Positions 18,489 through 31,452 are shown, counted from the stretch's first letter. The stretch: 64,000 bases of DNA from Methylobacterium sp. J-026 (GCF_022829585.1 NZ_JAKSYC010000156.1:45271-109270), one strand, 5' to 3'. Notes: generated by a model not told the origin, from the letters alone. Program-made: numbers and translations.

Positions 18489-19913
18489 CTATTCCGCCGC
18501 CTGTCTCCAGTCCGCGGGTTGCGCCCCCGCCATCCAGGCCCCGAGGTCGGCCCGGGCCCGGTCGGTCAGGGCGCGCTTCTTCAGCACCGCCTTCTCGGGC
18601 CCGCGCAGGCGCCGGCCGGTCTCGTTGCGGGGCGCCTGCGCCAGGGGCGGGAACAGGCCGAAATTGACGTTCATCGGCTGGAACGAGCGCGGGGCATTGG
18701 CCTCGCCATCCGCCGCGACATGGCCGCCGGTGATGTGGGCGATCAGCGCCCCCAGCGCCGTCGTCTGGGGCAGCGGCGCGAGGGGGTGGCCAGCGGCCTC
18801 CGCCACCGCGAAGCGGCCGGCCATCAGCCCGACCGCAGCGCTCTCGACATAGCCCTCGCAGCCGGTGATCTGGCCGGCGAAGCGTAAGGACGGCTGGGCC
18901 TTCAGCCGGAGGGTGGCGTCGAGCAGGCGCGGGCTGTCGAGGTAGGTGTTGCGGTGCAGGCCGCCCAGCCGGGCGAACTCGGCCCGCTCCAGGCCGGGGA
19001 TGGTGCGGAAGATCCGCACCTGCTCGGCATAGGTCAGCTTCGTCTGGAAGCCGACCATGTTGTAGAGGGTGCCCAGCGCGTTGTCCTGGCGCAGCTGGAC
19101 GATCGCGCAGGCCTTGACCAGCGGGTCGCGCGGGTTGGTCAGCCCCACGGGCTTCATCGGGCCGTGCCGCAGGGTCTCGGCGCCGCGCTCGGCCATCACC
19201 TCGATCGGCAGACAGCCGTCGAAATAGGGCGTGCCCTCCCACTGCTGGAACTCGATTTTTTCGCCCTCCACGAGGGCGGCAACGAACCCGTCGTACTGTG
19301 CGCGGGTCATCGGGCAGTTGAGATAGTCGGCCCCCGTGCCGCCGGGGCCGGGCTTGTCGTAGCGGGACTGGAACCACGCCACCTCCATGTCGATGGAGTC
19401 GCGGTGGACGATCGGCGCGATGGCGTCGAAGAAGGCGAGGGACTCGGCGCCGGTGAGCCCGCGGATGCCCTCGGCCAGGCCCGAGGCGGTGAGCGGGCCG
19501 GTGGCGACGATGCAGGGCCCCCAATCCTCCGGCGGCAGGCCCTCGACCTCGCCGCGCACGAGGGTGACGTTGGGGTGCTGCTCCAGGGCCCGGGTCACCG
19601 CGGCGGAGAAGCCCTCACGGTCGACCGCGAGCGCCCCGCCCGCCGGCACCTGGTTGGCGTCGGCGGCCCGCATGATCAGCGAGCCGAGACTGCGCATCTC
19701 CTGGTGCAGCAGCCCGACGGCGTTGGCCTCGGGATCGTCCGACCGGAAGGAGTTCGAGCAGACGAGCTCGGCGAGCCCGTCCGTCCGGTGGGCCTCGGTG
19801 CCGCGCACCGGGCGCATCTCGTGGATGACGGCGCGGTGGCCGGCCTCGGCCACCTGCCAGGCGGCCTCGGACCCGGCGAGGCCGCCGCCGACGATGTGGA
19901 TGGTCTGTGTCAT
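18489..19913 (-). CDS. trmFO: Folate-dependent tRNA (uracil-54-C5) methyltransferase TrmFO
   Basis: FAD- and methylenetetrahydrofolate-dependent enzyme forming ribothymidine at position 54 of tRNA. 474 residues, near family length. The FAD-binding start [54 protein letters not shown], the [14 protein letters not shown] and NVNFGLFPP blocks and [15 protein letters not shown] are all diagnostic. The ATG at 19913 begins [11 protein letters not shown]. Monocistronic or first gene before the M20 amidase. Confidently assigned. Confidence 0.96.
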   Translation of the reverse strand: MTQTIHIVGGGLAGSEAAWQVAEAGHRAVIHEMRPVRGTEAHRTDGLAELVCSNSFRSDDPEANAVGLLHQEMRSLGSLIMRAADANQVPAGGALAVDREGFSAAVTRALEQHPNVTLVRGEVEGLPPEDWGPCIVATGPLTASGLAEGIRGLTGAESLAFFDAIAPIVHRDSIDMEVAWFQSRYDKPGPGGTGADYLNCPMTRAQYDGFVAALVEGEKIEFQQWEGTPYFDGCLPIEVMAERGAETLRHGPMKPVGLTNPRDPLVKACAIVQLRQDNALGTLYNMVGFQTKLTYAEQVRIFRTIPGLERAEFARLGGLHRNTYLDSPRLLDATLRLKAQPSLRFAGQITGCEGYVESAAVGLMAGRFAVAEAAGHPLAPLPQTTALGALIAHITGGHVAADGEANAPRSFQPMNVNFGLFPPLAQAPRNETGRRLRGPEKAVLKKRALTDRARADLGAWMAGAQPADWRQAAE

Positions 19914-20105
19914 GCCCGCGATTAAGCACCATTCGCCGGCAGGGTCACCGGTCCGGCGGTGAAAAGGGCGCGGGGCCCGGCCGTATCCCGACGGCTTCGG
20001 CCGCTTTCGGTGCGGGGCGCCCGGCCGGCTGCGGTCCCGATACGCGAAGGACCGTCGTCCGGATCAGCGGACGGCGGTCCTTCGATCGGCGTGCGGACGC
20101 TGCGA

Positions 20106-20300
20106 TCAGGCGCGGGCGATGCCGTGGATCTCGCTGCGGTTGATGCCGAGATCGGCAAGATCGCGATCCGACAGGCGCGACAGCTGGGAAACGGTGTCGC
20201 GGTACCGGAGATAGGCGCGTACGCGGCTCAGGACGCTACGGGCGGCGGACATATGTGCTGTGACCTCTGCTCGGGCAGACGATGACGCTTCCTTGCGCAT
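20106..20300 (-). CDS. DUF1127 small protein
   Basis: 64-residue protein with the C-terminal DUF1127 core: VLSRVRAYLRYRDTVSQLSR and LSDRDLADLGINRSEIHGIA. Family members in alphaproteobacteria bind RNA and influence phosphate and carbon metabolism (known for some homologues). The ATG at 20298-20300 has AGAGG upstream; a longer frame exists but lacks similarity. It is monocistronic. Confidence 0.85.
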   Translation of the reverse strand: MRKEASSSARAEVTAHMSAARSVLSRVRAYLRYRDTVSQLSRLSDRDLADLGINRSEIHGIARA

Positions 20301-20532
20301 CGCTGCCTCTTGTTGGTGCAACGCACATATAAACCCGCTGCAGCGCAGCAGGAGTCCCAAGCTCAAGCATCAGACCTGCGATGATTGCATGACCGGATTA
20401 AGAAATCGGCAAGGTTTACGAATGGTCATTCTTTAGGCGCATGTCGGTCCGGGACACCGGCCTCTGGCGCGTGGCGCCGGCCGCGGAGCGCCCCGATGAC
20501 CGGGAGCGAGGGGCGTGCCCGCTCCCCCAGGT

Positions 20533-20567
20533 CTCACGGATCCCGACCGCGGGTCGGGATCCGTGAG
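20533..20567. terminator. Perfect 16-bp hairpin downstream of the GCG_CRPN gene
   Basis: CTCACGGATCCCGACC (20533-20548) and GGTCGGGATCCGTGAG (20552-20567) form a perfect stem with a three-base loop, eight bases past the stop of the minus-strand gene at 20576. No T-tract follows on either strand. Confidence 0.55.
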
Positions 20568-20575
20568 GTCCGGTA

Positions 20576-20842
20576 TCAATAGAACGGGCGCGGCCCGTAG
20601 AAGCCGTAGGGCCGGTAGACGGGCCGCGGCCGGCCGTAGCCGTAGCCGCCGTAATAGACCGGACGGCGCCAGGAGCCGTAGGGCCGGGGGCCCCAGTTCG
20701 GGCGGCAGAGACCCCAGGGATTGGGGTGGAAGCCGGGGCCACAGCCGCCGGCCGCCTGAGCGGAGCCGGCGAGCCCGAGGCCGCCGGTGACCGCGGCCAC
20801 CAGGATGAGCGCCTTCACGCGCGATGCGCCCGGAATCGTCAT
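20576..20842 (-). CDS. Small exported GCG_CRPN-type Gly/Tyr/Pro-rich protein
   Basis: 88-residue protein. A signal peptide (ending AGSAQA) is followed by GCGPGFHPNPWGLCRPN, the cysteine-containing prefix motif known in many alphaproteobacteria before low-complexity tails, then a Gly/Tyr/Arg/Pro-rich tail (YYGGYGYGRPRPVYRPYG). GGAG about ten bases upstream supports the ATG at 20840-20842. Likely periplasmic or surface-located; function unknown. Confidence 0.82.
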   Translation of the reverse strand: MTIPGASRVKALILVAAVTGGLGLAGSAQAAGGCGPGFHPNPWGLCRPNWGPRPYGSWRRPVYYGGYGYGRPRPVYRPYGFYGPRPFY

Positions 20843-21024
20843 GACGGGATCTCCTCGTTCACATCCGGCGGATCGACGGCCGGTCGCGGGAGATTCGGCG
20901 CGGCCGCCTGAACCGACGCTGAGCCACAGGTTGTGCCGGGGACAGGCTCGCGGCGGCACGGGCAAGTCCGCACGGGCAAGTCCGTGCAGGCAAGGCCGCG
21001 CACGCCGCAGGGGTGTCCGGACCG

Positions 21025-21999
21025 TCAGTGCAGCGAGGGCGTGCGCAGGAACCGCTCCCGATCGGCGGAGACCAGGGCGAGCTTCACCCCGCGCCCCTCG
21101 CGGCGGACGTTGAGCGGCACTCGCACCCCCGCCGCGCCGAGCGCCCAGACGCTGCGGAACAGGGCGGCGAGATCCGCCACGGGCTCGCCGGCCACCGCCT
21201 CGATCACGTCGCCGGGCTGGAGGCCGCCGGTCTCGGCCGGGCCGCCATCGGCCAGCCCCATCACCACGATGCCCTCCTCGCTCTCGGTGGCGTAGAGGCC
21301 GAGCCACGGGCGCGGCGGCCGGTTCACCCGCCCACGCGTGGCGAGGTCATCGAGGATCGGCGGCAGCAGGTCGATGGGCACCACCATGTTGATCGGGCGC
21401 GCGCTGCCGGAGCCGCCCTGCTGCAATTGCAGCGAGCCGATGCCGAGCAATTCGCCCTGGGGGCCGATCAGGGCGGTGCCGCCCCAATGCGGGTGCGCGG
21501 GGGCGGTGAACAGGGCCTCGTCCAGGACGTATTCCCAGTAGCCGGCGAATTCCTGGCGGGCGACCACCTCGACGGCGACGCAGCGCTGGCGCCCGCCCGC
21601 CCCCGCCAGCACCGCCCGGTCGCCGGTCTTGAGCCCGGCCGAACGGCCGAGCTGCAGGGCCGGCACGCCGAGGTCCCCCAGCGCCTGGACGAGGCCGAAG
21701 CCGGTGGCGGCGTCGAAGCCCAGGACGTGGCCGGGCACCGAGCGGCCGTCCCGGGTGGTCAGCCAGACGGTCTCGGCCTCCGTGACGAGGTAGCCGATGG
21801 TGAGCACGAGGCCGTCCTCGCGGATCACCACGCCGTTGCCGGCGCGCTCGGTGCCCAGCGTCTCGGCCGTGAAGGCGCCGTCCGGCACCCGCGCCGACAG
21901 GGCCAGCACCGCCGAGAGCGCCCGGTCGAGGTCGTAGCCGTAATCCGCCGGCCTGGGCTGGGCCTGCGCGGGGATCTTCCACTCACCCTGCGTCGCCAT
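21025..21999 (-). CDS. Degenerate HtrA/DegP-like protein with PDZ domain, catalytic triad lost
   Basis: 324 residues with an S1C trypsin-like fold (about residues 20-205) and a C-terminal PDZ domain (ADGGPAETGGLQPGDVIEAV, about residues 235-310). The protease core aligns by eye with DegP: GNGVVIREDGLVLTIGYLV stands where GSGVIID..GYVLTNNHV is expected, so the catalytic His is replaced. PHWGGTALIGPQGELLGIGS stands where GNSGGPL is expected, so the Ser is replaced by Trp. FDAATGFGLVQA replaces the Asp region. There is no signal peptide, so it is probably cytoplasmic, unlike DegP. ATG at 21997-21999 has AAGGA upstream. It may act as a peptide-binding scaffold or chaperone (inference). Confidence 0.8.
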   Translation of the reverse strand: MATQGEWKIPAQAQPRPADYGYDLDRALSAVLALSARVPDGAFTAETLGTERAGNGVVIREDGLVLTIGYLVTEAETVWLTTRDGRSVPGHVLGFDAATGFGLVQALGDLGVPALQLGRSAGLKTGDRAVLAGAGGRQRCVAVEVVARQEFAGYWEYVLDEALFTAPAHPHWGGTALIGPQGELLGIGSLQLQQGGSGSARPINMVVPIDLLPPILDDLATRGRVNRPPRPWLGLYATESEEGIVVMGLADGGPAETGGLQPGDVIEAVAGEPVADLAALFRSVWALGAAGVRVPLNVRREGRGVKLALVSADRERFLRTPSLH

Positions 22000-22132
22000 G
22001 AGAGTCCTTCGGCTCGTCCGCGCCCTGGCGGGAACCGGGCGCACGAAAGCGCACAAGATAGGATGCCCGCGCCGCCGGCGACACCCATGCGAGGCCACCC
22101 GCACGCCATTCGCCGCACCGGCCAAACGACGA

Positions 22133-22158
22133 GACCGCCCGGCCGGGGCCGGGCGGTC
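22133..22158 (-). terminator. GC hairpin downstream of outer-membrane protein gene
   Basis: GACCGCCCGGCC and its complement GGCCGGGCGGTC are separated by two bases and lie about 70 bases past the stop of the minus-strand gene at 22230. A weak T-containing stretch follows on that strand (TCGTCGTTTGG). Confidence 0.45.
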
Positions 22159-22229
22159 CACCGTCCGGAGGGACGGTCTGTCGAAGCCCCCGGTCACCCG
22201 CCGCGGGGCGGGGGACCGGGGGGCGCGTC

Positions 22230-23219
22230 TCAGTACTTGCGGACCAGCGGCGCCGGGATCGGCGACGCGGCGGCGACCGGCGAGTACAGCGGGACGATGA
22301 ACCGGATCCAGCCGTCGGTGGAGTAGTCGCTGCGGGTGCGGCCGAACGCGTTGGTGTAGCTCGCGCCGGTCACCACGTCGCGGGCGACGTAGGCCTGGAC
22401 GGTGAAGATCTTGAAGTCGTAGCCGACCAGCCCGCCGATGGCGAAGCGGCCGCGGTTACCGGCCGCCGCGCTGTACTGGCTGATGTCGAAGTTGTAGGTG
22501 CCGTAGGCGACCGGACCGATCTCGAAGTTGCCGAACTTCTTCGTCGCGGTGATGTCGAAGTTCAGGGCGTCCGACAGGCGCAGCGGGCCGATCGCGGCGC
22601 CGACCTGGCCCGGGAAGCGGCCGGGGGAGTCGTAGATATTGGCGGTCAGGTTGCCGGTGATGTTCCAGCCGTCGCCGGTGTAGCTGCCGGCCACGCCGAA
22701 GCGGTAGGTGTTCGAGGAGAGCTGCGGCAGCACAGGCGTGCCGGTGACAACGCCGTTGACGACGCGGCCATTGATCGACCCGCGGTCGCCGTCGAGGTCG
22801 TTCAGGTACACGCCGCCGAGCAAGCTGACGCCGAAGTTGCTGCCGAGGTCGAACGCCCAGATGCCGCCGACGAAGGTGCCGACGTTGATCGAGATGTCCT
22901 TGTTGGCCTGGCCCGCCGGGTTGCGGGTGAAGGCGAACACGGTCGGGGGGGCGACGAGCAGCTCGACCCGGCCGCCGAGCGGCACCAGCGGGGTCGACCA
23001 GACCAGGACCGGGATGTTGACGGCCGTGTCGGCGTCGTTCCGGCCGTCGGTGCGGCGGTAGGTGAACGTGTTGATCGCGTAGATGCCTTCCGGCAGGGGC
23101 GCGCCGACGGCGAGGCCGACCTGCTCGCCCGGCACGGTCGTGGTCTGCGCCTGCGCGATCGTCGACGTCATGCCGACCGTGAGCGCGACCGCGCCGGCCG
23201 CGAGCCAGTGTTTCATCAT
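22230..23219 (-). CDS. Outer-membrane protein of the SphA/MetA-pathway (phenol_MetA_deg) type
   Basis: 329 residues with a clear signal peptide (MKHWLAAGAVALTVGMTSTI, cleaved after AQAQ). The mature protein has repeated amphipathic strands (VFAFTRNPAGQANKDISINV, FGVSLLGGVYLNDLDGD, VGYDFKIFTVQAYVARDVV) ending in an aromatic C-terminus (LVRKY), the layout of the 'transporter' outer-membrane proteins related to meta-pathway MetA/SphA. It may pass hydrophobic or aromatic compounds (inference). Start at 23217-23219, with AAGGAA upstream; two ATGs are adjacent. No catabolic partner gene is beside it. Confidence 0.8.
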   Translation of the reverse strand: MMKHWLAAGAVALTVGMTSTIAQAQTTTVPGEQVGLAVGAPLPEGIYAINTFTYRRTDGRNDADTAVNIPVLVWSTPLVPLGGRVELLVAPPTVFAFTRNPAGQANKDISINVGTFVGGIWAFDLGSNFGVSLLGGVYLNDLDGDRGSINGRVVNGVVTGTPVLPQLSSNTYRFGVAGSYTGDGWNITGNLTANIYDSPGRFPGQVGAAIGPLRLSDALNFDITATKKFGNFEIGPVAYGTYNFDISQYSAAAGNRGRFAIGGLVGYDFKIFTVQAYVARDVVTGASYTNAFGRTRSDYSTDGWIRFIVPLYSPVAAASPIPAPLVRKY

Positions 23220-23777
23220 TTTCTCATTCCTTCCCAAGGTCCCAAGGCATCCGTCCCGCATTCGGCATTTCCATGCCGGTCTGCTCGCCCATCGCGGCTG
23301 CCGGCTTCGGACCTGCCGAGCGCCCCCACGGAGCCTGCCCGTCTCAACGTCTGCAACTATTCTACAGAGACCTGCGGAAAGACAGTGGAATGCTCGCTGA
23401 AACGGCACAACCGGCCGAACCGTTGCGCAAAAGCCGCATTTTTGCGGCGATGCAACACTGTCCACAGGACCGGCGCGGAGCGTCCCATCCGGAAGAATAT
23501 CGTTGAATGGTCAAGCTGTTGGCGCCGCGGTTCGCGGGAGAAACCGGCAAGCCCGAGGGGGGCGATCGGGCATGGGGCGCGCCGACCCTGCGGGCCCGGA
23601 GGCGGCCGAAATCCGCGTCCGGACGCGTCGGCGCCGGGTCCGGGCGGCGGCAGGACGGCTCGAATCACCCCGGATGCGGACCGGATCCGGCTGCCACCCG
23701 GCAGAACCTGCCGGGTCGGAGCACCCTGCGCCACCGGATTCGCGCGTCGTAGGCGACCGGGCGGGTGACGCGGCGGG
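23220..23777. other. Intergenic region between the outer-membrane protein gene and uvrA
   Basis: About 560 bases, upstream of the outer-membrane protein gene and downstream of uvrA. Contains a small hairpin GCCGCA-TTTT-TGCGGC near 23435 and a moderately AT-rich patch (23345-23500) that could hold the promoter of the outer-membrane protein gene. No supported gene; the ORFs here look like chance frames. Confidence 0.4.
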
Positions 23778-26927
<3,150 letters not shown>

Positions 26928-27356
26928 GAGGGCAGCGGTCTTTCGAGGCGTCGACGCAGTCGGATCGGATTCCGGATCGGATTCGCGCGCGGGCCAGCCG
27001 CCGCTCCGACACATGTCGAGCCCGAGGGGGCCGACGGCAAGGTGGGGGCCGGCGGGACGCAGGCCCGTCATATGCCGCCCTTGCTAGAACGAAACGCGTA
27101 CGTCGGCAACCACGCGGTGAAAGGCAACCGTCGTTGCGAGCGAAGCGAAGCAATCCAGTCGGCGCTACGCTTCCCGGTGTCGCGCTGCCCGGGGTCACTG
27201 CGCTGCGCGCGTGATGACGGAGAGCGCAACCAAAGCGGTATGGCCCAACCCATCCGCCATGTTGCGCAGCAGCAGCCAAGGCCCCACGTCGCGTCGGACT
27301 GATTTCGGCGCGCGCTTTTCCGTTCCGCCCCCAGACCCTCCTGACCGCTGGTGCCG
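26928..27356. other. Region upstream of uvrA holding a dispersed repeat
   Basis: About 430 bases between the divergent uvrA and MFS genes. 27130-27240 contains a repeat beginning TCGTTGCGAGCGAAGCGAAG (see the repeat entry). The rest, 26928-27125, presumably holds the uvrA promoter; no LexA-type site was recognised with confidence. Confidence 0.4.
27130..27240. repeat. GCGAGCGAAGCGAAGCAATCC-type dispersed repeat
   Basis: Begins TCGTTGCGAGCGAAGCGAAG and runs through CAATCCAG to CGCGCGTGATGACGG. This sequence family is widely scattered in alphaproteobacterial intergenic regions (established knowledge). Only one copy lies in the window. Confidence 0.6.
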
Positions 27357-28532
27357 ATGCCGACGCTCGACCTGACCGCCCCGGCCGCCCGCGGCGGAGC
27401 CGAGGACCGGGCCGCCGGCCGGCAGCGCCTGTCCACCCGGCTGCTGTTCCTGATCGTCGGCATCGCCAATGCCACCTGGGCGCCCCTGGTGCCGCTGGTG
27501 AAGGCCCGCGCCGGCCTCGACGCGGCGGGGCTCGGCCTGCTGCTCCTCACCTTCGGCATCGGCTCGATCCTGGCGATGCCGAGCGCCGGGGCGGCGGCTT
27601 CGCGGCTCGGCTTCCGGCCGGTCCTGCTCGCCGGGACGCTGGCCCTCGGCCTCGCCCTGCCGGTGCTGGCCACGGCCTCGGGGCTCGTGCCGCTCACCGG
27701 GGCGCTGCTGCTGTTCGGGGCCGGGATGGGGACGGTGGATTGCGTCATGAACCTGCAGGCGGTGGCGGTGGAGCGCGCCGGAGGCCGGCCGATGATGTCG
27801 GGCTTCCACGGCCTCTACAGCCTCGGCTGCATCCTGGGGGCGCTCATCGCCAGCGGCCTGCTGGCTGCCGGGATCGGCGCGGATCGGAGCGTGCTGCTCC
27901 TGGTCGCCGGCCTCGCTTCCCTGTTCGCGGCCTCCTGGCCCGGCATCCTGCCGGCGGACGGAGCAGGCGGCGGCGGACCCGCCTTCGCGCTGCCCCGCGG
28001 CCCGGTGCTGGTGCTCGGCCTGCTCTGCTTCGTGGTGTTCCTCACCGAGGGCTCGGCCCTCGACTGGAGCGCCGTATTCCTGATCCAGCAGCGCGGGCTC
28101 GACCCCGCCTGGGCGGCGCTCGGCTACGCGGCCTTCTCGGTGACCATGACGGCCGGGCGGCTCGCGGGCGACCGGATCGTGGCCCGGCTCGGCCGGCGGC
28201 GGGTGGTCGTGCTCGGCGGGCTCCTGGCGGCGGCCGGCCTCGCGCTCTCGGTCCTGGTCCCGGCCTGGGAGGCGGCGCTCGCCGGCTACGCCCTGGTCGG
28301 GGCGGGCTGCGCCAACATCGTCCCGGTCCTGTTCACGGCGGCCGGCCGCCAGACCGCGATGCCCGCGCGCGTGGCGGTGCCGGCGGTGACGACGCTCGGC
28401 TATGCCGGGGTGCTGGCGGGCCCGGCCCTGATCGGCTTCGTGGCGCAGGCGCTCGGCCTGCCCGCGGCGTTCCTGATCGTGGCGGCCCTGCTCCTGGGCG
28501 TGGCGGCGGCCGGGAGGTCCCTGCGGGTCTGA
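27357..28532 (+). CDS. MFS permease (fucose-permease/YbjJ-like)
   Basis: 391-residue inner-membrane transporter with about 12 hydrophobic helices in two halves of six. The first half has LFLIVGIANATWAPLVPLVK, MPSAGAAASRLGFRPVLLAG and GTVDCVMNLQAVAVE, followed by MMSGFHGLYSLGCILGALIA, the last typical of the YbjJ/FsrR-like group. A Gly-rich loop near residue 205 divides the halves. Substrate unknown. ATG at 27357 is taken; a GTG two codons earlier is possible. It converges with the cupin gene. Confidence 0.85.
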   Translation: MPTLDLTAPAARGGAEDRAAGRQRLSTRLLFLIVGIANATWAPLVPLVKARAGLDAAGLGLLLLTFGIGSILAMPSAGAAASRLGFRPVLLAGTLALGLALPVLATASGLVPLTGALLLFGAGMGTVDCVMNLQAVAVERAGGRPMMSGFHGLYSLGCILGALIASGLLAAGIGADRSVLLLVAGLASLFAASWPGILPADGAGGGGPAFALPRGPVLVLGLLCFVVFLTEGSALDWSAVFLIQQRGLDPAWAALGYAAFSVTMTAGRLAGDRIVARLGRRRVVVLGGLLAAAGLALSVLVPAWEAALAGYALVGAGCANIVPVLFTAAGRQTAMPARVAVPAVTTLGYAGVLAGPALIGFVAQALGLPAAFLIVAALLLGVAAAGRSLRV

Positions 28533-28535
28533 GGC

Positions 28536-28964
28536 TCAAGCCCCGGCGTTGCGCGCCATGAAGGTCGCGGGGCTGCCGTCCTCCGGGTTCACGAACACGA
28601 TGTCGGTGGGCGCCCGCCGGGGGGTGTCGATCGACAGGAACACCACCGGTTCCCCGGGGTCGAGCTCCGGCATCGCGTGGACCGTGCCCTTTTCGAAGAA
28701 CAGCAGCTGGCCGGGGCCGAACGCCGTCACGGCGGCCGGGTCGCCCAGCCAGACCCGGCCCCGGCCCGAGAGACAGTAGAGGTACTCGTCGCAGGTGGCA
28801 TGGTAATGCGGCGGGGTCGGCCGGTAGATCCGGAACACCCGGGCGCTCGCCGCCGCCCGGTCGGTCAGGTAGGTGTCGACCAGGAGCGTCGCCGCGCTGT
28901 CCGGCAAAGCCGCCGCCAGCGCCGCCAGGTCGAAGATGCCGGTCTCCGGATCCGCCTCGGCCAT
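28536..28964 (-). CDS. Cupin-domain protein
   Basis: 142 residues with one cupin barrel: motif 1 HYHATCDEYLYCLSGRGRVW and motif 2 PGQLLFFEKGTVHAMPEL, in which the metal-binding His/Glu residues are kept. The substrate or reaction is unknown; small cupins of this type include oxygenases, isomerases and sensors. ATG at 28962-28964 with GAGGGG upstream is chosen; the frame is open further upstream (through VSRALWREGNA) without a better site. It converges with the MFS gene (stops 4 bases apart), which hints at no functional link. Confidence 0.8.
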   Translation of the reverse strand: MAEADPETGIFDLAALAAALPDSAATLLVDTYLTDRAAASARVFRIYRPTPPHYHATCDEYLYCLSGRGRVWLGDPAAVTAFGPGQLLFFEKGTVHAMPELDPGEPVVFLSIDTPRRAPTDIVFVNPEDGSPATFMARNAGA

Positions 28965-29400
28965 CGCGTTCCCCTCACGCCACAAAGCCCGGGACACGAT
29001 CGCGCCCTCGGCGCGCTGGAGGGTCGCGGCGTCGATCCGCCCGTGATGCTCACCCAGGATGGCGCGCAGGCGGCCCGGGTCAACCCGGCATGCGCGCCCG
29101 GTCGAACAGGATCACGACGCCGCTGCGCGAGATGGCGGCGGACGGTCTGGCCACGCGGAAAATCTACGCCACATCACAACCAGCGGTTTAATACACCGCC
29201 GACAAGCTTTTCTCACCTTCAGCACAGCTATATTCAATGCAAACATCTTTATCTATCCGTCTATCGAAGTCACCGATGCTGATCAGAACGCCGCCCGAAT
29301 GTAGACCTACAGAGATCGCCGATCGCCTTGGTAAACCGGACCTTTACCAAATGCGGCGACATCGGGCGTTCTGAAGCCGCCAAGACCCGAGACCGCCGCA
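28965..29400. other. Intergenic region upstream of the chemoreceptor
   Basis: About 435 bases. 28975-29120 has coding-like GC periodicity on the minus strand (e.g. GRLRAILGEHHGRIDAATLQ in frame with the cupin) but no start and an early stop, so it may be a gene remnant. 29165-29300 is relatively AT-rich and may be the promoter region. A perfect inverted repeat lies at 29328-29350. Confidence 0.4.
29328..29350. promoter_or_regulatory. Perfect inverted repeat TTGGTAAA-N7-TTTACCAA
   Basis: Eight-base perfect arms, seven-base spacer CCGGACC, about 50 bases upstream of the chemoreceptor ATG. The symmetry and place suggest a dimeric repressor or activator site. The regulator is not identified. Confidence 0.55.
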
Positions 29401-31452
29401 ATGCCCGTCCTCTCCTCCCTCCGCGCCCGCATCCTGGTGGTGGCGCTCGCTCCGACCCTGGCCTTCGCGGCGGCGGCGGGCCTGGCGGTGTCGGACCAGT
29501 GGGCGCGGCGCGCCGAGATGGACCGGGTGGAGACCCTCGTCGGCCTCGCCTCCCGGATCAGCGCCTTCGTGCACGAGGCCCAGCGCGAGCGCGGTGCCTC
29601 CAGCCTGTTCCTGGGCGCGAAGGGGGCGCAGTTCGGGCCCGAACTCGCGGCCCAGCGCGGGCGCACCGATGCGGCGCTCGCCGGCCTGCCCGAGGCCATG
29701 GCGGCGGCGACGGGCTTCGGCCCGGCCTTCGCGGCGCGCGGGTCGGGTTTCACGCGGGTGCTCGCCGGGCTCCCGGCGCAGCGCCGGGCGGTGGACGCCC
29801 TGACGCCGGGCGTGCCCCAGGCGGCGGCGTTCTATACCGGCCTGATCGGCGAGGGGCTGGGGCTCGTGCGCGAGATGGGCGGGGTGATCGACGAGGCCGG
29901 CCTCGCCGCCCGGGCGAACGCCTACGCGGCCTTCCTGGCCCTGAAGGAGGCCGCCGGCCAGGAGCGGGCGGCCGCCTCGGCGGCCTTCGCGTCCGGGAGC
30001 CTCGACCTCGCGGCCGCCCGCCGGCTCGTCACCCTCTCGGCCGAGCAGGCGACCTATGCGGGCCTGTTCCGGGCCGGGGCCGGGGCCGGGCAGGCGGCCC
30101 TGCTCGACGCCGCCGAGGCGACGGAGCCGGCCCGGGAGGTCGCGCGCCTGCGCCAGGCCGCCCAGGAGACGATGCCGGGCGCGGCCCTCGCCTTCCGCGA
30201 CGCCCCCGCCTGGTTCCGCCTCGCCACGCAGCGCATCGATGCCCTGAAGGGCGTGGAGGACCGGCTGACCGCCGATCTGGTGGCCGCCGCCGGCGCCGTG
30301 CGCGCCGGGGCCGACCGGATGCTGACCCTCTGGGCCGCCGGGGGCCTCGCCCTGTTCGCCCTCTCGGCCGGCCTCGCGGTCTGGCTCGGCACGGCCATCG
30401 CCCGGCCGCTCGCCCGGATGGCCCGGGTGCTGGCGGCGATCGGCCGGGAGGAGGGGATGGACGCCGATCTGGACATCCCCACGGGCGGCCCCCAGGAGGT
30501 CCGGGCGATCGCCGCGGCCGCTCTGACGTTCCGCGACAGCGTCGCCGAGCGCCGCGCGGCCCGGGCCGCGCAGGAGCGGCGCGCCTCCGAGACCGACGCC
30601 GCCCGGCGCCAGGCCGCGCTCGGCCTCGCCGACAGCTTCGAGCGCCAGGTCGGCGGCATCGTCGAGGGGGTCTCGGCCGCCGCCGCCCAGCTGGAGGCCT
30701 CCGCGCACGGCATGGCCCGGGCCGCCCAGGACACCACCGACCTCAGCCGGGCGGTGGCCGGGACGGCGGATTCGGCCGCGCACTCCGCCGATACGGTCGC
30801 GGCGGCCACCGAGGAACTCACCGCCTCGGTGCGGGAGATCGGCGTGCAGGTCGGGGCCTCGGCCGATCTCGCGGCCTCCGCGACCCGGGACGCGGACGGC
30901 ATGGCCGGGGAGGTCCGGCGCCTTGCCGCGGCGGCCGGCAGCATCGGGGAGATCGTCGCGATGATCTCGCAGATCGCCGGGCAGACCAACCTGCTGGCGC
31001 TCAACGCCACCATCGAGGCGGCCCGCGCCGGGGAGGCCGGCCGCGGCTTCGCGGTGGTCGCCGCCGAGGTGAAGCACCTCGCCGAGCAGACCGGCAGGGC
31101 CACCGGGGAGATCACCGCCAAGGTCGCGGAGATCACCGACTCCACGGAGGCCTCGGTCCGGTCCATCGGCGGCATCACCGAGGTGATCCGCACCCTCGCC
31201 CGGATCGGCGCCGAGATCGCCGCCATGGTGGAGCAGCAGGGCGCGGCCACCGCCGAGATCGCCCGGACCACCGCGCAGACCTCGCAGGACACCCGCGAAG
31301 TCTCGGGCCACATGGCGGGGGTGGGCACGGCGGCGAACACCGCGAGCCAGGGCTCGGCCCAGGTGCTGCAGGCGGCGGGCGACCTCTCCCGGCAGGCGGG
31401 CGCCCTACGCGAGGCCGTGGGCGGCTTCCTGACCCGGGTGCGGGCGGCCTGA
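29401..31452 (+). CDS. Methyl-accepting chemotaxis protein with NIT sensor domain
   Basis: 683-residue inner-membrane chemoreceptor. TM1 is residues 8-28 ([20 protein letters not shown]). The periplasmic NIT domain (about 40-300; hallmark [15 protein letters not shown]) is a family linked to nitrate/nitrite sensing. TM2 is about 310-335, followed by HAMP ([20 protein letters not shown]) and a cytoplasmic signalling tip with [20 protein letters not shown] and [17 protein letters not shown], where CheA/CheW bind. No C-terminal CheR pentapeptide. The start lies after an operator-like palindrome. No other chemotaxis gene is nearby. Confidence 0.93.
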   Translation: MPVLSSLRARILVVALAPTLAFAAAAGLAVSDQWARRAEMDRVETLVGLASRISAFVHEAQRERGASSLFLGAKGAQFGPELAAQRGRTDAALAGLPEAMAAATGFGPAFAARGSGFTRVLAGLPAQRRAVDALTPGVPQAAAFYTGLIGEGLGLVREMGGVIDEAGLAARANAYAAFLALKEAAGQERAAASAAFASGSLDLAAARRLVTLSAEQATYAGLFRAGAGAGQAALLDAAEATEPAREVARLRQAAQETMPGAALAFRDAPAWFRLATQRIDALKGVEDRLTADLVAAAGAVRAGADRMLTLWAAGGLALFALSAGLAVWLGTAIARPLARMARVLAAIGREEGMDADLDIPTGGPQEVRAIAAAALTFRDSVAERRAARAAQERRASETDAARRQAALGLADSFERQVGGIVEGVSAAAAQLEASAHGMARAAQDTTDLSRAVAGTADSAAHSADTVAAATEELTASVREIGVQVGASADLAASATRDADGMAGEVRRLAAAAGSIGEIVAMISQIAGQTNLLALNATIEAARAGEAGRGFAVVAAEVKHLAEQTGRATGEITAKVAEITDSTEASVRSIGGITEVIRTLARIGAEIAAMVEQQGAATAEIARTTAQTSQDTREVSGHMAGVGTAANTASQGSAQVLQAAGDLSRQAGALREAVGGFLTRVRAA

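Noticed and set aside
28970..29120. Minus-strand coding-like stretch upstream of the cupin gene
   Set aside because: Frame is open but has no start with a ribosome-binding site and is closed by an upstream stop; perhaps a remnant, so not called as a gene.
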